A DNA stretch of 64,000 bases from Oscillibacter sp. (GCA_003487665.1 DNFA01000015.1:1361-65360); one strand, 5' to 3'; positions 26,723 through 36,592 are shown, counted from the first letter of the stretch. Notes: a model not told the origin generated them from the letters alone. Translations and numbers: made by a program.

Positions 26723-27508
26723 TTACTTCTCCTTTATGCAGTATTGGATGATCTCGCGGCTGTGCGAGGTCGAACATAAGACGTCGACTGCGGGGAACGC
26801 TCTCTGAAGCCGATCCCGCAGCGCCGGGCACACCACGTTCTCCGTGGGGAAATGCCCTGCGTCGATGAGGTTCAGCCCCTCCGTGTCCAGAAAGTCGTTG
26901 TACTTCAGGTCGGAGGTCACAAAGGTGTCGCAGCCTGCTGCGACGGCCTGAGGGATATAGCAGCCGCAGGCACCGCCGCCCACCGCCACCCGGTGAACAG
27001 GCCGCCCCGCGTCCACATAGCGCAGGCCGTTGCATGCCAACAATTCTATCACAGAATGGGTGAACTCCACAAGGGGTATTTCACATTTTAACGTGCCGAT
27101 CCGCCCGATTTTTTCCTCCGTCAGCATTTCCGGCTGCGTCAACCCCAGCTTTTCCGCCAGAATGTCGTTGACGCCGCCCTCCGCCGCGTCCAGATTCGTG
27201 TGCATACATATAGCCGCCACGCCGCCGCGCAGCAGCGCCGTCAGCGTTCTGCCCTGCCGGTCGTCGGCGCGGACGGTCTGCACCGGGTGCCACGCGCAGT
27301 TCATCACCGGATGGTGCGCCACAATCAGCTGGCACCCGCGCTCCAGCGCTTCCTCCGCCACCTGCGGCGTTATGTCCAGCGCCACCAGTACCCGCTCCAC
27401 GGCGGCCTCCGGATCGCCTACCAGCAGCCCCACGTTATCCCAGCTTTCCGCCAGCTCCCGGGGCGCCCAGCCATACAGGAAGCTCTCGATCTCCCGTACC
27501 GTTGTCAT
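26723..27508 (-). CDS. Nif3-like dinuclear metal-centre protein (YqfO family, short form)
   Basis: A 261-residue protein with metal-binding HHPVMN and HTNLDAAEGGVND and a late SDLKYNDFLD / DAGHFPTE region. It is shorter than the approximately 370-residue YqfO forms because it lacks the inserted PII-like domain. Biochemical role uncertain; GTP cyclohydrolase-like activity has been suggested for relatives. Its start overlaps the trmK stop (ATGA). Confidence 0.92.
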   Translation of the reverse strand: MTTVREIESFLYGWAPRELAESWDNVGLLVGDPEAAVERVLVALDITPQVAEEALERGCQLIVAHHPVMNCAWHPVQTVRADDRQGRTLTALLRGGVAAICMHTNLDAAEGGVNDILAEKLGLTQPEMLTEEKIGRIGTLKCEIPLVEFTHSVIELLACNGLRYVDAGRPVHRVAVGGGACGCYIPQAVAAGCDTFVTSDLKYNDFLDTEGLNLIDAGHFPTENVVCPALRDRLQRAFPAVDVLCSTSHSREIIQYCIKEK

Positions 27509-28200
27509 AGTGTGTCCCTCTTTTCCTCGATCTCCCGCGCCAGGGCTTCGGCAGCGTCCGCCCGCTGCTGCGCGTCCGGCTTTGCACTGCGGCGCAGCCC
27601 CTCTGCCGTCCGGCGCAGCTTGTCCGCCTGCTGTGTCAGGTATTCCCTGTACAGTGGATCGTTGTCCAGCGCCACGCCGGTCAGCGCCTGCCGCTCCGTC
27701 AGCGCCTGCGGCGTGCCGCCGCCTGTCACACGCAGCACCGGATACAGGTAATTCTTGTCCCAGACCAGCCGTTCCTCTGTAAAGTTATATCCGTTTACAG
27801 CCAGCCAATACCGCAGGTCGGCGGCCTTCGTCATGGGCTGCAGCAGCAGCGTATGCGCGCCGTCCTTCGTCCAGGCTGCACCCTCCAGAATGGTGATGAT
27901 CGTCTCGCCGCCCATACCGGCGATGACCACCGTATCCACCTCGTCCGGCGCGATGTCCCGCAGTCCGTCGCACAGACGGAAGTCGATCCCCTCCACGCCA
28001 TAAGCCTCCGCTGTGCGGCGGGCGTGCGCCAGCGGCTCCGCACCGATATCCGCGGCCACAGCGCCCCGGATACGCCTGCGCTGGAGCAGATACACCGGCA
28101 GATACCCGTGGTCGGTGCCCACGTCTGCCAGCCGGCAGCCCTCCGGCACCATGTCCGCCAGCAGCTGAAGCCGCGGCTGTAATTGCAGTCGTCTCTCCAT
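27505..28200 (-). CDS. trmK: tRNA (adenine22-N1)-methyltransferase TrmK
   Basis: A 231-residue Rossmann methyltransferase with ADVGTDHGYLPVYL (SAM site) and VVIAGMGGETI (motif near the active site), then a helical C-terminal domain. It methylates A22 of tRNA in Gram-positives. TrmK and Nif3-like genes are neighbours in many Firmicutes. Confidence 0.95.
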   Translation of the reverse strand: MERRLQLQPRLQLLADMVPEGCRLADVGTDHGYLPVYLLQRRRIRGAVAADIGAEPLAHARRTAEAYGVEGIDFRLCDGLRDIAPDEVDTVVIAGMGGETIITILEGAAWTKDGAHTLLLQPMTKAADLRYWLAVNGYNFTEERLVWDKNYLYPVLRVTGGGTPQALTERQALTGVALDNDPLYREYLTQQADKLRRTAEGLRRSAKPDAQQRADAAEALAREIEEKRDTL

Positions 28201-28217
28201 ACGTCTCTACACAAACG

Positions 28218-28245
28218 GCCACGCATACGCAAGCGTATGCGTGGC
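28218..28245. terminator. Perfect hairpin between DUF1858 gene and trmK
   Basis: 13-bp perfect stem with a 2-base centre (GCCACGCATACGC and complement), downstream of the DUF1858 gene on the - strand; the T run is weak. Confidence 0.55.
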
Positions 28246-28256
28246 GCAGGTCATTT

Positions 28257-28469
28257 TTACTCGGCGATGGGCTTGTTGGCTTCCTCGTTCACCAGCTCCA
28301 GCAGCTTGTCAACGTCGATGCCGTGAACGGCGCAGGCCTCCTCCACCGTCTCACCGCGGGAGGACGGGCAGCCCAGGCAGTGCATGCCGATGGACAGGAA
28401 GATGGGCGCTGTCTGGGGCGCAACGTCCAGAATATCACCGATAATGGTGTCTTTTGTGATCTCGATCAT
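28257..28469 (-). CDS. DUF1858 domain protein
   Basis: A 70-residue protein with GMHCLGCPSSRGETVEEAC, the DUF1858 cysteine signature related to ScdA/hybrid-cluster-associated N-terminal domains. It may bind a metal or sense redox/nitrosative state. Stand-alone copies are common in anaerobic Firmicutes. Confidence 0.88.
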   Translation of the reverse strand: MIEITKDTIIGDILDVAPQTAPIFLSIGMHCLGCPSSRGETVEEACAVHGIDVDKLLELVNEEANKPIAE

Positions 28470-28560
28470 AATGAGAAACCTCCAATTTGATATATGCCCA
28501 TAGTATATCCCAAAATCCCGGAACTTTCAACAGGTTTTTTCCAGCAGACCCCCAGACAAA

Positions 28561-28588
28561 ACCGCCCTCCGGTACACCGGAGGGCGGT
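28561..28588 (-). terminator. Terminator after the zinc-ribbon gene
   Basis: Perfect 13-bp GC-rich stem (ACCGCCCTCCGGT and complement) followed on the - strand by TTTTGT. Confidence 0.8.
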
Positions 28589-28594
28589 TCATTC

Positions 28595-28608
28595 TATCTA
28601 CTTAACAG
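28595..28608. repeat. Dispersed 14-mer TATCTACTTnACAG, copy 3
   Basis: It lies between the zinc-ribbon gene stop and its terminator hairpin, the same arrangement as copy 2. Confidence 0.5.
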
Positions 28609-28623
28609 TGTGCAGTCAGCAGA

Positions 28624-28902
28624 TCAGCCGTTCTCACGCATCTTGGCGAAGCAGTCGCTGCAATACACAGGACGATCGCTCTTGGGCTCGAAGGGCACCT
28701 TGGCCTCGCCGCCGCAGGCAGCGCAGACAGCTGTGAAATACTCGCGGGGACCACGGGCAGCGTTCTTGCGCGCGTCGCGGCAAGCCTTGCAGCGCTGGGG
28801 CTCGTTCTGGAAGCCGCGCTCAGCGTAGAACTCCTGCTCACCGGCGGTGAAAACGAACTCTTTGCCGCACTCTTTGCACACTAAGGTCTTGTCTTCGTAC
28901 AT
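28624..28902 (-). CDS. Zinc-ribbon protein with two CxxC pairs (zf-trcl-like)
   Basis: A 92-residue protein with CKECGKEFVF, RCKACRDARK, CAACGG and YCSDCF. The four CxxC pairs would make two treble-clef/zinc-ribbon sites. This type is widespread in clostridia; no function is established. Confidence 0.9.
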   Translation of the reverse strand: MYEDKTLVCKECGKEFVFTAGEQEFYAERGFQNEPQRCKACRDARKNAARGPREYFTAVCAACGGEAKVPFEPKSDRPVYCSDCFAKMRENG

Positions 28903-28937
28903 GATTTTACCCTCTCTTTGAGAAAAATATATTGCGC

Positions 28938-29561
28938 TCAGCCTTTGCTGATATCGCCGGATAGAAGCTGCCGCGCTATTTTGCGGCGCAAACGCTGCAC
29001 GGCGTTGTCCACCGATTTGGGGGACTTGCCCACAGTCTCTGCGATCTCACGGCAGGTGAGACCGTCCAGATAATACCCTAAAATCTTTACCTCGAATTCG
29101 GACAGCAGCTTGCGCGTATTTTCCAGCAGAGCAGCAGTTTTTTCGCGGTCGATGACCCAACCCTCGGGATCGACATGGGCAAAGGAGAGATTCGCGTCAA
29201 AGAAAGAGGTATCCAAAGGAACGGCTTGGTTCAGCGGCAAATGCTTACCGGACGCGGCCGCCCGCAGCACGGAATAGAGCCGCCTGCGGATGCACGTCTC
29301 GGCAAAGGTGCAGAACGAGGCAGCGTGCCCCGGCTCATACTCCCGTATCGCCTTGATCAGCCCGAACATGCCCTCCTGCAGCAGATCCTCGCTGTCGCCG
29401 CCCGCCAGAAAATACGGACGGGCGCAGGAGCGCACCAGCCGGTGATAACGACCGACCAGGATCTCCTCCGCATCGCGGCTTCCCTGCTGCGCCAGCGCGC
29501 ATAACTCCTCGTCTGTCAGCGTTTGCAGGCGGTCATATTCAGCCCTCGTATCATTTGCCAT
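28938..29561 (-). CDS. sigH: SigH-like (Spo0H) RNA polymerase sigma factor
   Basis: A 207-residue sigma-70 family protein with regions 2 (LLQEGMFGLIKAIREYEP), 2.4 and 4 (LTCREIAETVGKSPKSVDNAVQRLRRKI). Spo0H directs early sporulation and transition-phase genes in endospore formers. The N-terminus EYDRLQTLTDEELCALAQ matches SigH. Only ATG 29561 is available: TAA TAG precede it in frame and no internal start with a ribosome site exists. Confidence 0.88.
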   Translation of the reverse strand: MANDTRAEYDRLQTLTDEELCALAQQGSRDAEEILVGRYHRLVRSCARPYFLAGGDSEDLLQEGMFGLIKAIREYEPGHAASFCTFAETCIRRRLYSVLRAAASGKHLPLNQAVPLDTSFFDANLSFAHVDPEGWVIDREKTAALLENTRKLLSEFEVKILGYYLDGLTCREIAETVGKSPKSVDNAVQRLRRKIARQLLSGDISKG

Positions 29562-29566
29562 ATACT

Positions 29567-29596
29567 ATTATACCTTTTTACAAAATAATTTGTCAA
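29567..29596 (-). promoter_or_regulatory. Near-consensus promoter abutting the sigH start codon
   Basis: On the - strand TTGACA (29596-29591), 18-base spacer, TATAAT (29572-29567), then only five bases to the ATG at 29561. Transcription should start at or within a base or two of the ATG, implying a leaderless mRNA. Confidence 0.7.
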
Positions 29597-29688
29597 GTGA
29601 CCTGAGAAACTTTGTCAAAAATAACTCAAAATCGACGCAGTTTCCCTTGCTTTTCACCAATAAATTCCGTCATTCTGCCCCGTGCGGC

Positions 29689-30729
29689 CTATAAATCGAG
29701 CCTCTGCTGCCCCACAAAGGCCACATGCAGGTGCTCATAGGCCTTCTGCGTCACGCATCTGCCTCGGGGTGTGCGGGTCAAAAAGCCCAGCTGCATCAGG
29801 TACGGCTCGTACACATCCTCCAGCGTCACCGACTCCTCGCCGATGGTGGCCGCCAGCGTGTCCAGCCCCACGGGGCCGCCGCCGTAGTTCTCGATAATGG
29901 CGCGGAGCATCCGCCTGTCCACGTTGTCCAGACCCAGACGATCCACCTCCAGCGCCAGCAGCGCCTTGTCCGCCACGTCCTTGGTGATGACGCCGTCAGC
30001 CATGACCTGCGCAAAGTCACGCACCCGGCGCAGCATCCGGTTGGCGATACGGGGCGTGCCCCGCGAGCGCCGGGCGATCTCCATAGCGCCGTCCGGATCA
30101 ATGGGTACGTTCAGGATGCCCGCGCTGCGCGTCACGATCAGCGCCAGCTCCTCCGGCGTATACAGCTCCAGCCGCAGCGTCACGCCGAAGCGATCCCGCA
30201 GCGGCGCGGACAGGGAGCCTGCCCGGGTGGTGGCGCCGATCAGCGTGAACCGCGGCAGATCCAGCCGGATGGAGTTGGCCGAGGGACCCTTGCCGATGAT
30301 GATGTCGATGGCATAGTCCTCCATGGCCGGGTACAAGATCTCCTCCACCGCCCGGTTCAGCCGGTGTATCTCGTCCACGAACAGGATGTCGTTTTCATTC
30401 AGGTTGGTCAGCAGCGCCGCCAGATCGCCGGGCTTTTCGATGGCGGGTCCTGACGTGATGCGGATGTTCACGCCCATCTCCTGGGCGATGATCCCCGCCA
30501 GCGTGGTCTTGCCCAGTCCCGGAGGGCCGTGGAGCAGCACATGATCAAGTGACTCCGTGCGCCGCCGCGCCGCCTCGATGAAGATGGACAGATTCTGCTT
30601 GGCCTTCTCCTGCCCGATGTACTCCGCCAGCGTGTGGGGGCGCAGCGAGCCCTCATTGGCGTCCTCGCTGAGGAACGTTTTGGCCACGATAGGCTCTTCA
30701 TACAGATCGGCTCCGAAATCAATGCTCAT
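29689..30729 (-). CDS. ruvB: Holliday junction branch-migration ATPase RuvB
   Basis: A 346-residue AAA+ motor with Walker [13 protein letters not shown], Walker B FVDEIHRL, and a C-terminal winged helix. It drives branch migration with RuvA; the ruvC-ruvA-ruvB order is intact, 13 bases after ruvA. Confidence 0.97.
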   Translation of the reverse strand: MSIDFGADLYEEPIVAKTFLSEDANEGSLRPHTLAEYIGQEKAKQNLSIFIEAARRRTESLDHVLLHGPPGLGKTTLAGIIAQEMGVNIRITSGPAIEKPGDLAALLTNLNENDILFVDEIHRLNRAVEEILYPAMEDYAIDIIIGKGPSANSIRLDLPRFTLIGATTRAGSLSAPLRDRFGVTLRLELYTPEELALIVTRSAGILNVPIDPDGAMEIARRSRGTPRIANRMLRRVRDFAQVMADGVITKDVADKALLALEVDRLGLDNVDRRMLRAIIENYGGGPVGLDTLAATIGEESVTLEDVYEPYLMQLGFLTRTPRGRCVTQKAYEHLHVAFVGQQRLDL

Positions 30730-30742
30730 GTACGTCCCTCCC

Positions 30743-31348
30743 CTACTTCATCATTTTCTTCAGCGCCTGCCGGATGATATCCTCCAGCGGCAGCGCATCC
30801 ATGTCGATATCCTTCAGCACGGCGGCGATCTCCGCGCTGCCGTAGCCCAGCACCGCCAGCGCCGCCTGCGCTTCGCTCCTCTTGCTGTGGGGCACGGCGG
30901 CGGCTATGGCTGCACCGCCCTTGCCGGAGGAGGCGCCCATGGCGTCCTCCCCTGCCAGCTTGTCCTTCAGCTCCAGTATCACCCGCTGGGCGATCTTCTT
31001 GCCGATGCCCGGCGCCGCCGTCAGCGCCTTGGCGTCGTCCGTCACCACGGCCAGCGCCAGCTGCTGGGGCGTTATGGCCGACAGGATCGCCAACGCCGCT
31101 CTGGGACCTACGCCGGACACGCTGATGAGCAGCTTGAAGCTCCGCAGCTCGTTCTGGTCGATGAAGCCGAACAGCTCCATGGCGTCCTCCCGGACGTTCA
31201 GGTATGTATACAGCTTGGCGGGCGCGCCCTTTTTCAGCTGCGACAGGGTATAGTTGGTGGTGGCGCAGGCGTAGCCCACGCCGCCGCAGTCGATGACCGC
31301 CAGCCCCGCTTCTATCTCCGCCACGGTGCCGCTCACATAGTAGAACAT
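30743..31348 (-). CDS. ruvA: Holliday junction DNA-binding protein RuvA
   Basis: A 201-residue protein with the N-terminal OB fold ([21 protein letters not shown]), two HhH motifs ([31 protein letters not shown]) and a small C-terminal RuvB-binding domain. One base separates it from ruvC. Confidence 0.97.
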   Translation of the reverse strand: MFYYVSGTVAEIEAGLAVIDCGGVGYACATTNYTLSQLKKGAPAKLYTYLNVREDAMELFGFIDQNELRSFKLLISVSGVGPRAALAILSAITPQQLALAVVTDDAKALTAAPGIGKKIAQRVILELKDKLAGEDAMGASSGKGGAAIAAAVPHSKRSEAQAALAVLGYGSAEIAAVLKDIDMDALPLEDIIRQALKKMMK

Positions 31349-31349
31349 G

Positions 31350-31862
31350 TTACACTGTCTCCTTCACATTGGGATCCTTGCGCCGCAGCAGACTGGTGGC
31401 GCTGCGGGCGTGGCAGATGGCGATAGCCAGCGCGTCCGCAGCGTCGTCGGGGCGCGGCACCGCCTTCAGCTTCAAAAGCCGCTTTGTCATGTCCATCACC
31501 TGTTTTTTATCCGCCAGACCGTAGCCCACCACCGCCTGCTTTACCTGCATGGGGGTGTATTCATATATGGGCACGCCCAGCCGCTCCGCCGTACACAGGA
31601 TCACGCCCCGGCCATGCGCCACGGCGATGCCGGTGGTGATGTTCTTGCTGAAAAACAGCTCCTCGATGGCGATCTCGTCCGGCTTCAGCTGCCGGATCAG
31701 CTCCGTCATGTCATTTTCGATCTGCACCAGCCGGGTGGCGAGCGGCAGCCCTGCCGGGGTGGTCACAGCGCCATATTGCAGCATCCTGACGCTGCCGCGC
31801 TCCGACTCGATCAGCCCGAAGCCCACAATGGCGACGCCGGGATCGATGCCCAGTATCCGCAT
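31350..31862 (-). CDS. ruvC: Holliday junction resolvase RuvC
   Basis: A 170-residue RNase H-fold nuclease with acidic catalytic residues (Asp7 in GIDPG, Glu in IAIEELFF, and DDAADALAIA). I chose ATG 31862 to give the standard MRILGIDPG start; GTG two codons earlier is nearer to GGGAGG and is possible. Confidence 0.96.
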   Translation of the reverse strand: MRILGIDPGVAIVGFGLIESERGSVRMLQYGAVTTPAGLPLATRLVQIENDMTELIRQLKPDEIAIEELFFSKNITTGIAVAHGRGVILCTAERLGVPIYEYTPMQVKQAVVGYGLADKKQVMDMTKRLLKLKAVPRPDDAADALAIAICHARSATSLLRRKDPNVKETV

Positions 31863-31921
31863 AGACACACCTGCCTCCCAACATTTGTTCTATTATACCA
31901 AACCTCCGGCAAAATAGCAAC

Positions 31922-31949
31922 AGAAAACCGCCCGGTAAAAACCGGGCGG
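31922..31949 (-). terminator. Terminator after xerD
   Basis: 9-bp stem CCGCCCGGT/ACCGGGCGG followed on the - strand by TTTTCTG. Confidence 0.8.
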
Positions 31950-31950
31950 C

Positions 31951-31990
31951 GCCCCGGCACAGCCGTACTTTGTGTACGGCAAGCCGGGGC
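31951..31990. repeat. Long nested hairpin next to the xerD terminator
   Basis: GCCCCGGC pairs with GCCGGGGC and, inside it, GCCGTAC with GTACGGC, giving a 15-bp interrupted stem over 40 bases. It directly precedes the xerD terminator on the - strand. Function unknown. Confidence 0.6.
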
Positions 31991-32025
31991 AACGAAGTAT
32001 TGGCAAAAAAGACACCCAAGGGGAC

Positions 32026-32910
32026 TCAGGCACGGGGGTGCGCCTTGTTATATACATCCTTCAGCTGCTTCTTGATCACGTGGGTATAGATCTGCGTGGA
32101 GCTGATGTCCGCATGACCCAGCATCTCCTGAATGGAGCGGAGATCGGCGCCGTTTTCCAACAGGTGGACGGCAAAGGAGTGGCGCAGGGTATGGGGCGTG
32201 ATGTCCTTCTCGATGCCGGCCTTCTCCTGATAGTATTTGATGATCTTCCAGAATCCCTGACGGCTCATGCGCTCGCCGCTCATGTTCACGAACAGGGCAT
32301 TTTCCTCCTCGTCGGCAATGAGCCGGGGGCGGATATCCCGCACATAATCCTCCAGCGCCTTCACCGCAGCCGGGTACAGGGGCACGATGCGCTCCTTCTC
32401 CTTGCTGCGGCAGCGGACAAAGCCGACAGACAGATTTACATCGTTGACGTCAAGGCCGATCAGCTCACTGACGCGGATGCCGGTGGCGTACAGCAGCTCC
32501 AGCATGGCGTGGTCGCGGAAGCCCTTCTCGTCCACACATTTCGGCTGTTCCAGAAACAGCTCCACCTCGCGGTTGGTGAGGATCTCCGGATATTTCCGTT
32601 CCACCTTCATGGCCACCACGCTCTTGGCCGGGTTCGTCTTCACAGCGCCGTACTGCACCATGTACGCATAGAAGGATTTGATGGACGCCGTGGAGCGAGT
32701 GACGGTGGCGGGGCTTTTCCCGCTGTGGGTCATGTGGAGAAGGTACTCGTTGATGGTGTCCTTCTTCACCTTGCGCATGTCCGTCACGCCGGTAGATAAA
32801 AGCCAGCTCTGGAACTGGGTCAGGTCGCGGATATAGGAGCTGAGGGTGTTGGCGGAGGAATGCTTCTCCTCGGTCAGATACTCCCGGTAGGACGCAATAA
32901 AGTCCGTCAT
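32026..32910 (-). CDS. xerD: Site-specific tyrosine recombinase XerD
   Basis: A 294-residue recombinase with ATGIRVSEL (Arg), HTLRHSFAVH (HxxR), LGHADISSTQIYTHV (Tyr nucleophile). XerD resolves chromosome dimers at dif. It is transcribed after spoIIM, an association known from Bacillus and clostridia. Confidence 0.95.
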   Translation of the reverse strand: MTDFIASYREYLTEEKHSSANTLSSYIRDLTQFQSWLLSTGVTDMRKVKKDTINEYLLHMTHSGKSPATVTRSTASIKSFYAYMVQYGAVKTNPAKSVVAMKVERKYPEILTNREVELFLEQPKCVDEKGFRDHAMLELLYATGIRVSELIGLDVNDVNLSVGFVRCRSKEKERIVPLYPAAVKALEDYVRDIRPRLIADEEENALFVNMSGERMSRQGFWKIIKYYQEKAGIEKDITPHTLRHSFAVHLLENGADLRSIQEMLGHADISSTQIYTHVIKKQLKDVYNKAHPRA

Positions 32911-32932
32911 ATTTCCCTCACTCCTCTCTCTT

Positions 32933-33526
32933 TCAGGTTATGCCCGGCAAAAGCCACGCAAAAAGCCGCGGCACCAGGGCGCATTCCGCCACCGTGCCGG
33001 TCAAAAGCACAAACACACAGATCACCAGTCGTCGCCGGTCTCTCACCTCCGGCTTCTGGCGCTCCGCCAGCCGCCACGCGGCGGCAAATCCGTCTGATGC
33101 GATCATCAGCAGGCACGGCAGCACAAACAGGCACCGCAGCCCCAATGCCGCCAACGCCAGCGCTACGCCCTGCCGCCCCATGGCGGAGGCAAAGCACTGC
33201 ACCGCAAACGACAGGAAAAAGCCCTGCGCCGCGCACACCAGCGGAATGAACAGCACGCCCCATGCCGTGAAGCCCAGCAGAAACACCGCCGCCGGGTATC
33301 GGACATACGCCCACACGATCTGCAAAAGCGCCGGGGCATCCTTTTCCTGCGCAGCAAGCTGAGCATAGCTGGTCACATAACCGCTCAGCGCCGACAGGTC
33401 GTCCACCGACAGAGCGCACCGCACTAAAAATCCCGCCAGTATCCCGGCGGCAAAGAACAGACACAATATGTAAAGGCGCGCCTTCGGCGGTTGAAGGGCG
33501 CGGCTCCGACGACGTTGCAGCTTCAT
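32933..33526 (-). CDS. spoIIM: Stage II sporulation protein M
   Basis: A 197-residue membrane protein with about five hydrophobic segments. SpoIIM is part of the DMP complex (SpoIID/M/P) that drives engulfment of the forespore. Length, membrane pattern and its place before xerD support the call; it is the clearest sign of sporulation in the window. The cysteine/Arg-rich start MKLQRRRSR is followed at once by the first helix. Confidence 0.85.
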   Translation of the reverse strand: MKLQRRRSRALQPPKARLYILCLFFAAGILAGFLVRCALSVDDLSALSGYVTSYAQLAAQEKDAPALLQIVWAYVRYPAAVFLLGFTAWGVLFIPLVCAAQGFFLSFAVQCFASAMGRQGVALALAALGLRCLFVLPCLLMIASDGFAAAWRLAERQKPEVRDRRRLVICVFVLLTGTVAECALVPRLFAWLLPGIT

Positions 33527-33869
33527 TGGCTCACCTCGTCACCAGTCTATGCGGCGGCCAGGCCGGGTAGACATGCGCAGTAATAAATATATGGCAAAAT
33601 CGCCAAAACCGCAAGAGGTTTTCACCAAAATCCATTTTTTTGTAAATTATGTCAAAATGTTATGTAAACATCTTTATGTAAACCACATTAACCGACGTTT
33701 TCCAGCCCTTTGCAAAAATGACGGAAGCCCGATATCTGGGGAAACAGCCAAAACCATGCACCACATCTTGGATAAAAAACGGCGGCGGCCAGCCCGTACG
33801 CTGTCCGCCGTCTCCGTTTATAAAAAAATGTCGGAAATCCTATTTTCGTTATTTTAACCATGCGCCGCT
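33527..33869. other. 343-base AT-rich gap upstream of spoIIM
   Basis: No gene seen. It contains the terminator of the next gene (33774-33816) and, on the - strand about 50 bases before spoIIM, CATATATT, which resembles the -10 element of mother-cell sigma-E promoters. I could not match a clear -35. Confidence 0.5.
33774..33816 (-). terminator. Terminator after the TIGR04086 gene
   Basis: A 9-10 bp stem (GGCGGnCAGC with complement) and the - strand T run CCGTTTTTT. Confidence 0.8.
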
Positions 33870-34304
33870 TTATGTTACCGCCCTCTTTCGACGTTCGCCG
33901 CTTCTCCTCCGGCGATCGGCAGGCTTCTTTTTTCTCCGCCGGACGCCCACCAGTCCCGCCAGAAGTCCGCCGCCCCACACGGCGCAGGTCAGCGCCGTAC
34001 CGCCCTGCGCGAACTGCATCTCTCCCTCGCCTGTCAGCGCCGCCAGCCACATGGCGCCGTACACGCAGGCCGATACAGCCAGTGCCCGCGGCAGCGCACC
34101 ATCGCCACCCTTCCGCACCGCTGCGCGCCCGCCGCAGAAGCATGCCGCGCCGGCGACGATCCATACCAGCGGGCGCATGGCGCTCTCCGGCACCGCGCCC
34201 CGCAGCAGCAGCAACGCCGCTACTCCCAATCCAGCCAGCAGCACCAGCGCCGCCACCGCCGCACCCAGCCACGTCCCTCTGCCGGCCACCTGCTTCCAAG
34301 ACAT
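33870..34304 (-). CDS. TIGR04086 (YrzE) family membrane protein
   Basis: A 144-residue protein with four hydrophobic segments and a strongly basic tail (RRRKKKPADRRRR). The layout and position next to yajC fit the TIGR04086 family of Gram-positive bacteria. No function is known. Confidence 0.8.
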   Translation of the reverse strand: MSWKQVAGRGTWLGAAVAALVLLAGLGVAALLLLRGAVPESAMRPLVWIVAGAACFCGGRAAVRKGGDGALPRALAVSACVYGAMWLAALTGEGEMQFAQGGTALTCAVWGGGLLAGLVGVRRRKKKPADRRRRSGERRKRAVT

Positions 34305-34369
34305 AAAAATACCTCCCCCGTCAGCTGTGTTCCAGCTTATGCGGGAGAGGTATCTTTCTATGTGGGAAA

Positions 34370-34828
34370 TTACTCCGCGTCGGTCTTTTCCTCGGCAGTC
34401 GTCTCGACAGGCTCCTCAGAGGTCTTCTCCTCCACGGCGGGCGTCTCGTCGGCCTTCTCAGCCTTCTTGTCCTTCTTGCCCACAGGACGCTGCTGGGCGG
34501 CGGCCTGCTCGTCCAGCGTACCCACCTGGCCGATAGCGGACTTCAGGAACTCCACGCGCACGCGATCCTCGCTGGTCTCGATGACAACGGTGCGGTCGGT
34601 GATAGCCACAACGCGGCCGTACACGCCGCCGATGGTGGTCAGCCAATCGCCTTTCTTCAGGGAGTTGCGCATTTCCTCAGCCTGCTTTTTCCGCTTGTTT
34701 TCCGGGCGGATCATCAGGAAGTAGAAAATGGCGATCATCAGGACGATCATCAAAATGGTGGAACCCATACCGCCGGAAGCGGCGGATGTGGTGGCAGCAG
34801 CAGTATCAGCGTAAGCGATCTGAATCAT
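34370..34828 (-). CDS. yajC: Preprotein translocase accessory subunit YajC
   Basis: A 152-residue protein with a membrane helix at about 23-40 (STILMIVLMIAIFYFLMI) and the RPENKRKKQAEEM and LKKGDWLTTIGGVYGRV signatures. It associates with SecDF. The C-terminal 40 residues are acidic and repetitive (EEK/TEEP), longer than usual. yajC next to tgt is a conserved order. Confidence 0.94.
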   Translation of the reverse strand: MIQIAYADTAAATTSAASGGMGSTILMIVLMIAIFYFLMIRPENKRKKQAEEMRNSLKKGDWLTTIGGVYGRVVAITDRTVVIETSEDRVRVEFLKSAIGQVGTLDEQAAAQQRPVGKKDKKAEKADETPAVEEKTSEEPVETTAEEKTDAE

Positions 34829-34896
34829 GGGGCATTACTCCTTCTTAAACAAATTGATACTATTATACATACTTCTACGCAGTTTGGCAAGAGCTT

Positions 34897-36042
<1,146 letters not shown>

Positions 36043-36052
36043 CTATCAAATC

Positions 36053-36229
36053 TTACACCATAAAATACCCGAGACACAGGGCAAATATCACCGAAAAGGC
36101 GGCCAGTCCGCCCAAAATCGCGGCGGCGGTGATCCTTCGCTCTGTGCGCCGGGGCGCAAAAAGCAGTATCACCGACACAATGAGGGCGGCCGCGCCGACC
36201 GCCAGCGAGAGTATCAAAAAATGCTCCAT
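36053..36229 (-). CDS. Small membrane protein, unknown
   Basis: A 58-residue protein almost entirely of two hydrophobic helices separated by APRRTERR. It lies 19 bases before tgt and may be cotranscribed with it. I do not recognise a family. I chose the ATG at 36229 after GAGAAGCGT. Confidence 0.6.
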   Translation of the reverse strand: MEHFLILSLAVGAAALIVSVILLFAPRRTERRITAAAILGGLAAFSVIFALCLGYFMV

Positions 36230-36236
36230 ACGCTTC

Positions 36237-36308
36237 TCAATGAATAAACATCGCATCACCGATGCTCACGCGAAGCGTGATTTTCGGATTTTCTGCATAG
36301 TAATTCAT
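36237..36308 (-). CDS. Possible 23-residue peptide upstream of the small membrane protein
   Basis: A 23-codon frame with a strong ribosome site (GGAGGAAATGCG) ends 7 bases before the next start. Its middle includes the hairpin ACGCTTCGCGT. It could be a leader peptide or a real micropeptide; no similarity is known to me. Confidence 0.35.
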   Translation of the reverse strand: MNYYAENPKITLRVSIGDAMFIH

Positions 36309-36388
36309 CGCATTTCCTCCGTATTTTACAGAAACAAGGCGCAGCAGTCAAGACCGCCGCGCCGCGTTCTGCAATCTTTCTCGTATTT

Positions 36389-36592
36389 TCAGACGGTGGG
36401 CGTCTGGGGCTGCTTCCCTATTTCAGAGCAGAACGCCAGATAGTCGTCCACTGCCTTATGAAACTCTTCCTCCAAGCCCTCTGCATTTGCGGACTCGAAG
36501 TTCACTAAGTCGTTGATGCCGAGGAGCCTTCCGAAGAAGGCCCCGTCCTCGGCGGAGTATTCGGGCCTTGCCGAATACCCCTTGTACGTCAT
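36389..36592 (-). CDS. HicB-like antitoxin, C-terminally short
   Basis: 67 residues with the HicB partial RNase H fold core: MTYKGYSARPEYSAEDGAFFGR, then DLVNFESANAEGLEEEFHKAVDDYLAFC. Full HicB proteins of this type continue into a ribbon-helix-helix tail of about 40 residues. Here the frame stops after GKQPQTPTV, so DNA binding may be lost. No HicA toxin is adjacent; it follows the YafQ toxin gene by 18 bases. An ATG five codons earlier is possible but has no ribosome site. Confidence 0.75.
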   Translation of the reverse strand: MTYKGYSARPEYSAEDGAFFGRLLGINDLVNFESANAEGLEEEFHKAVDDYLAFCSEIGKQPQTPTV

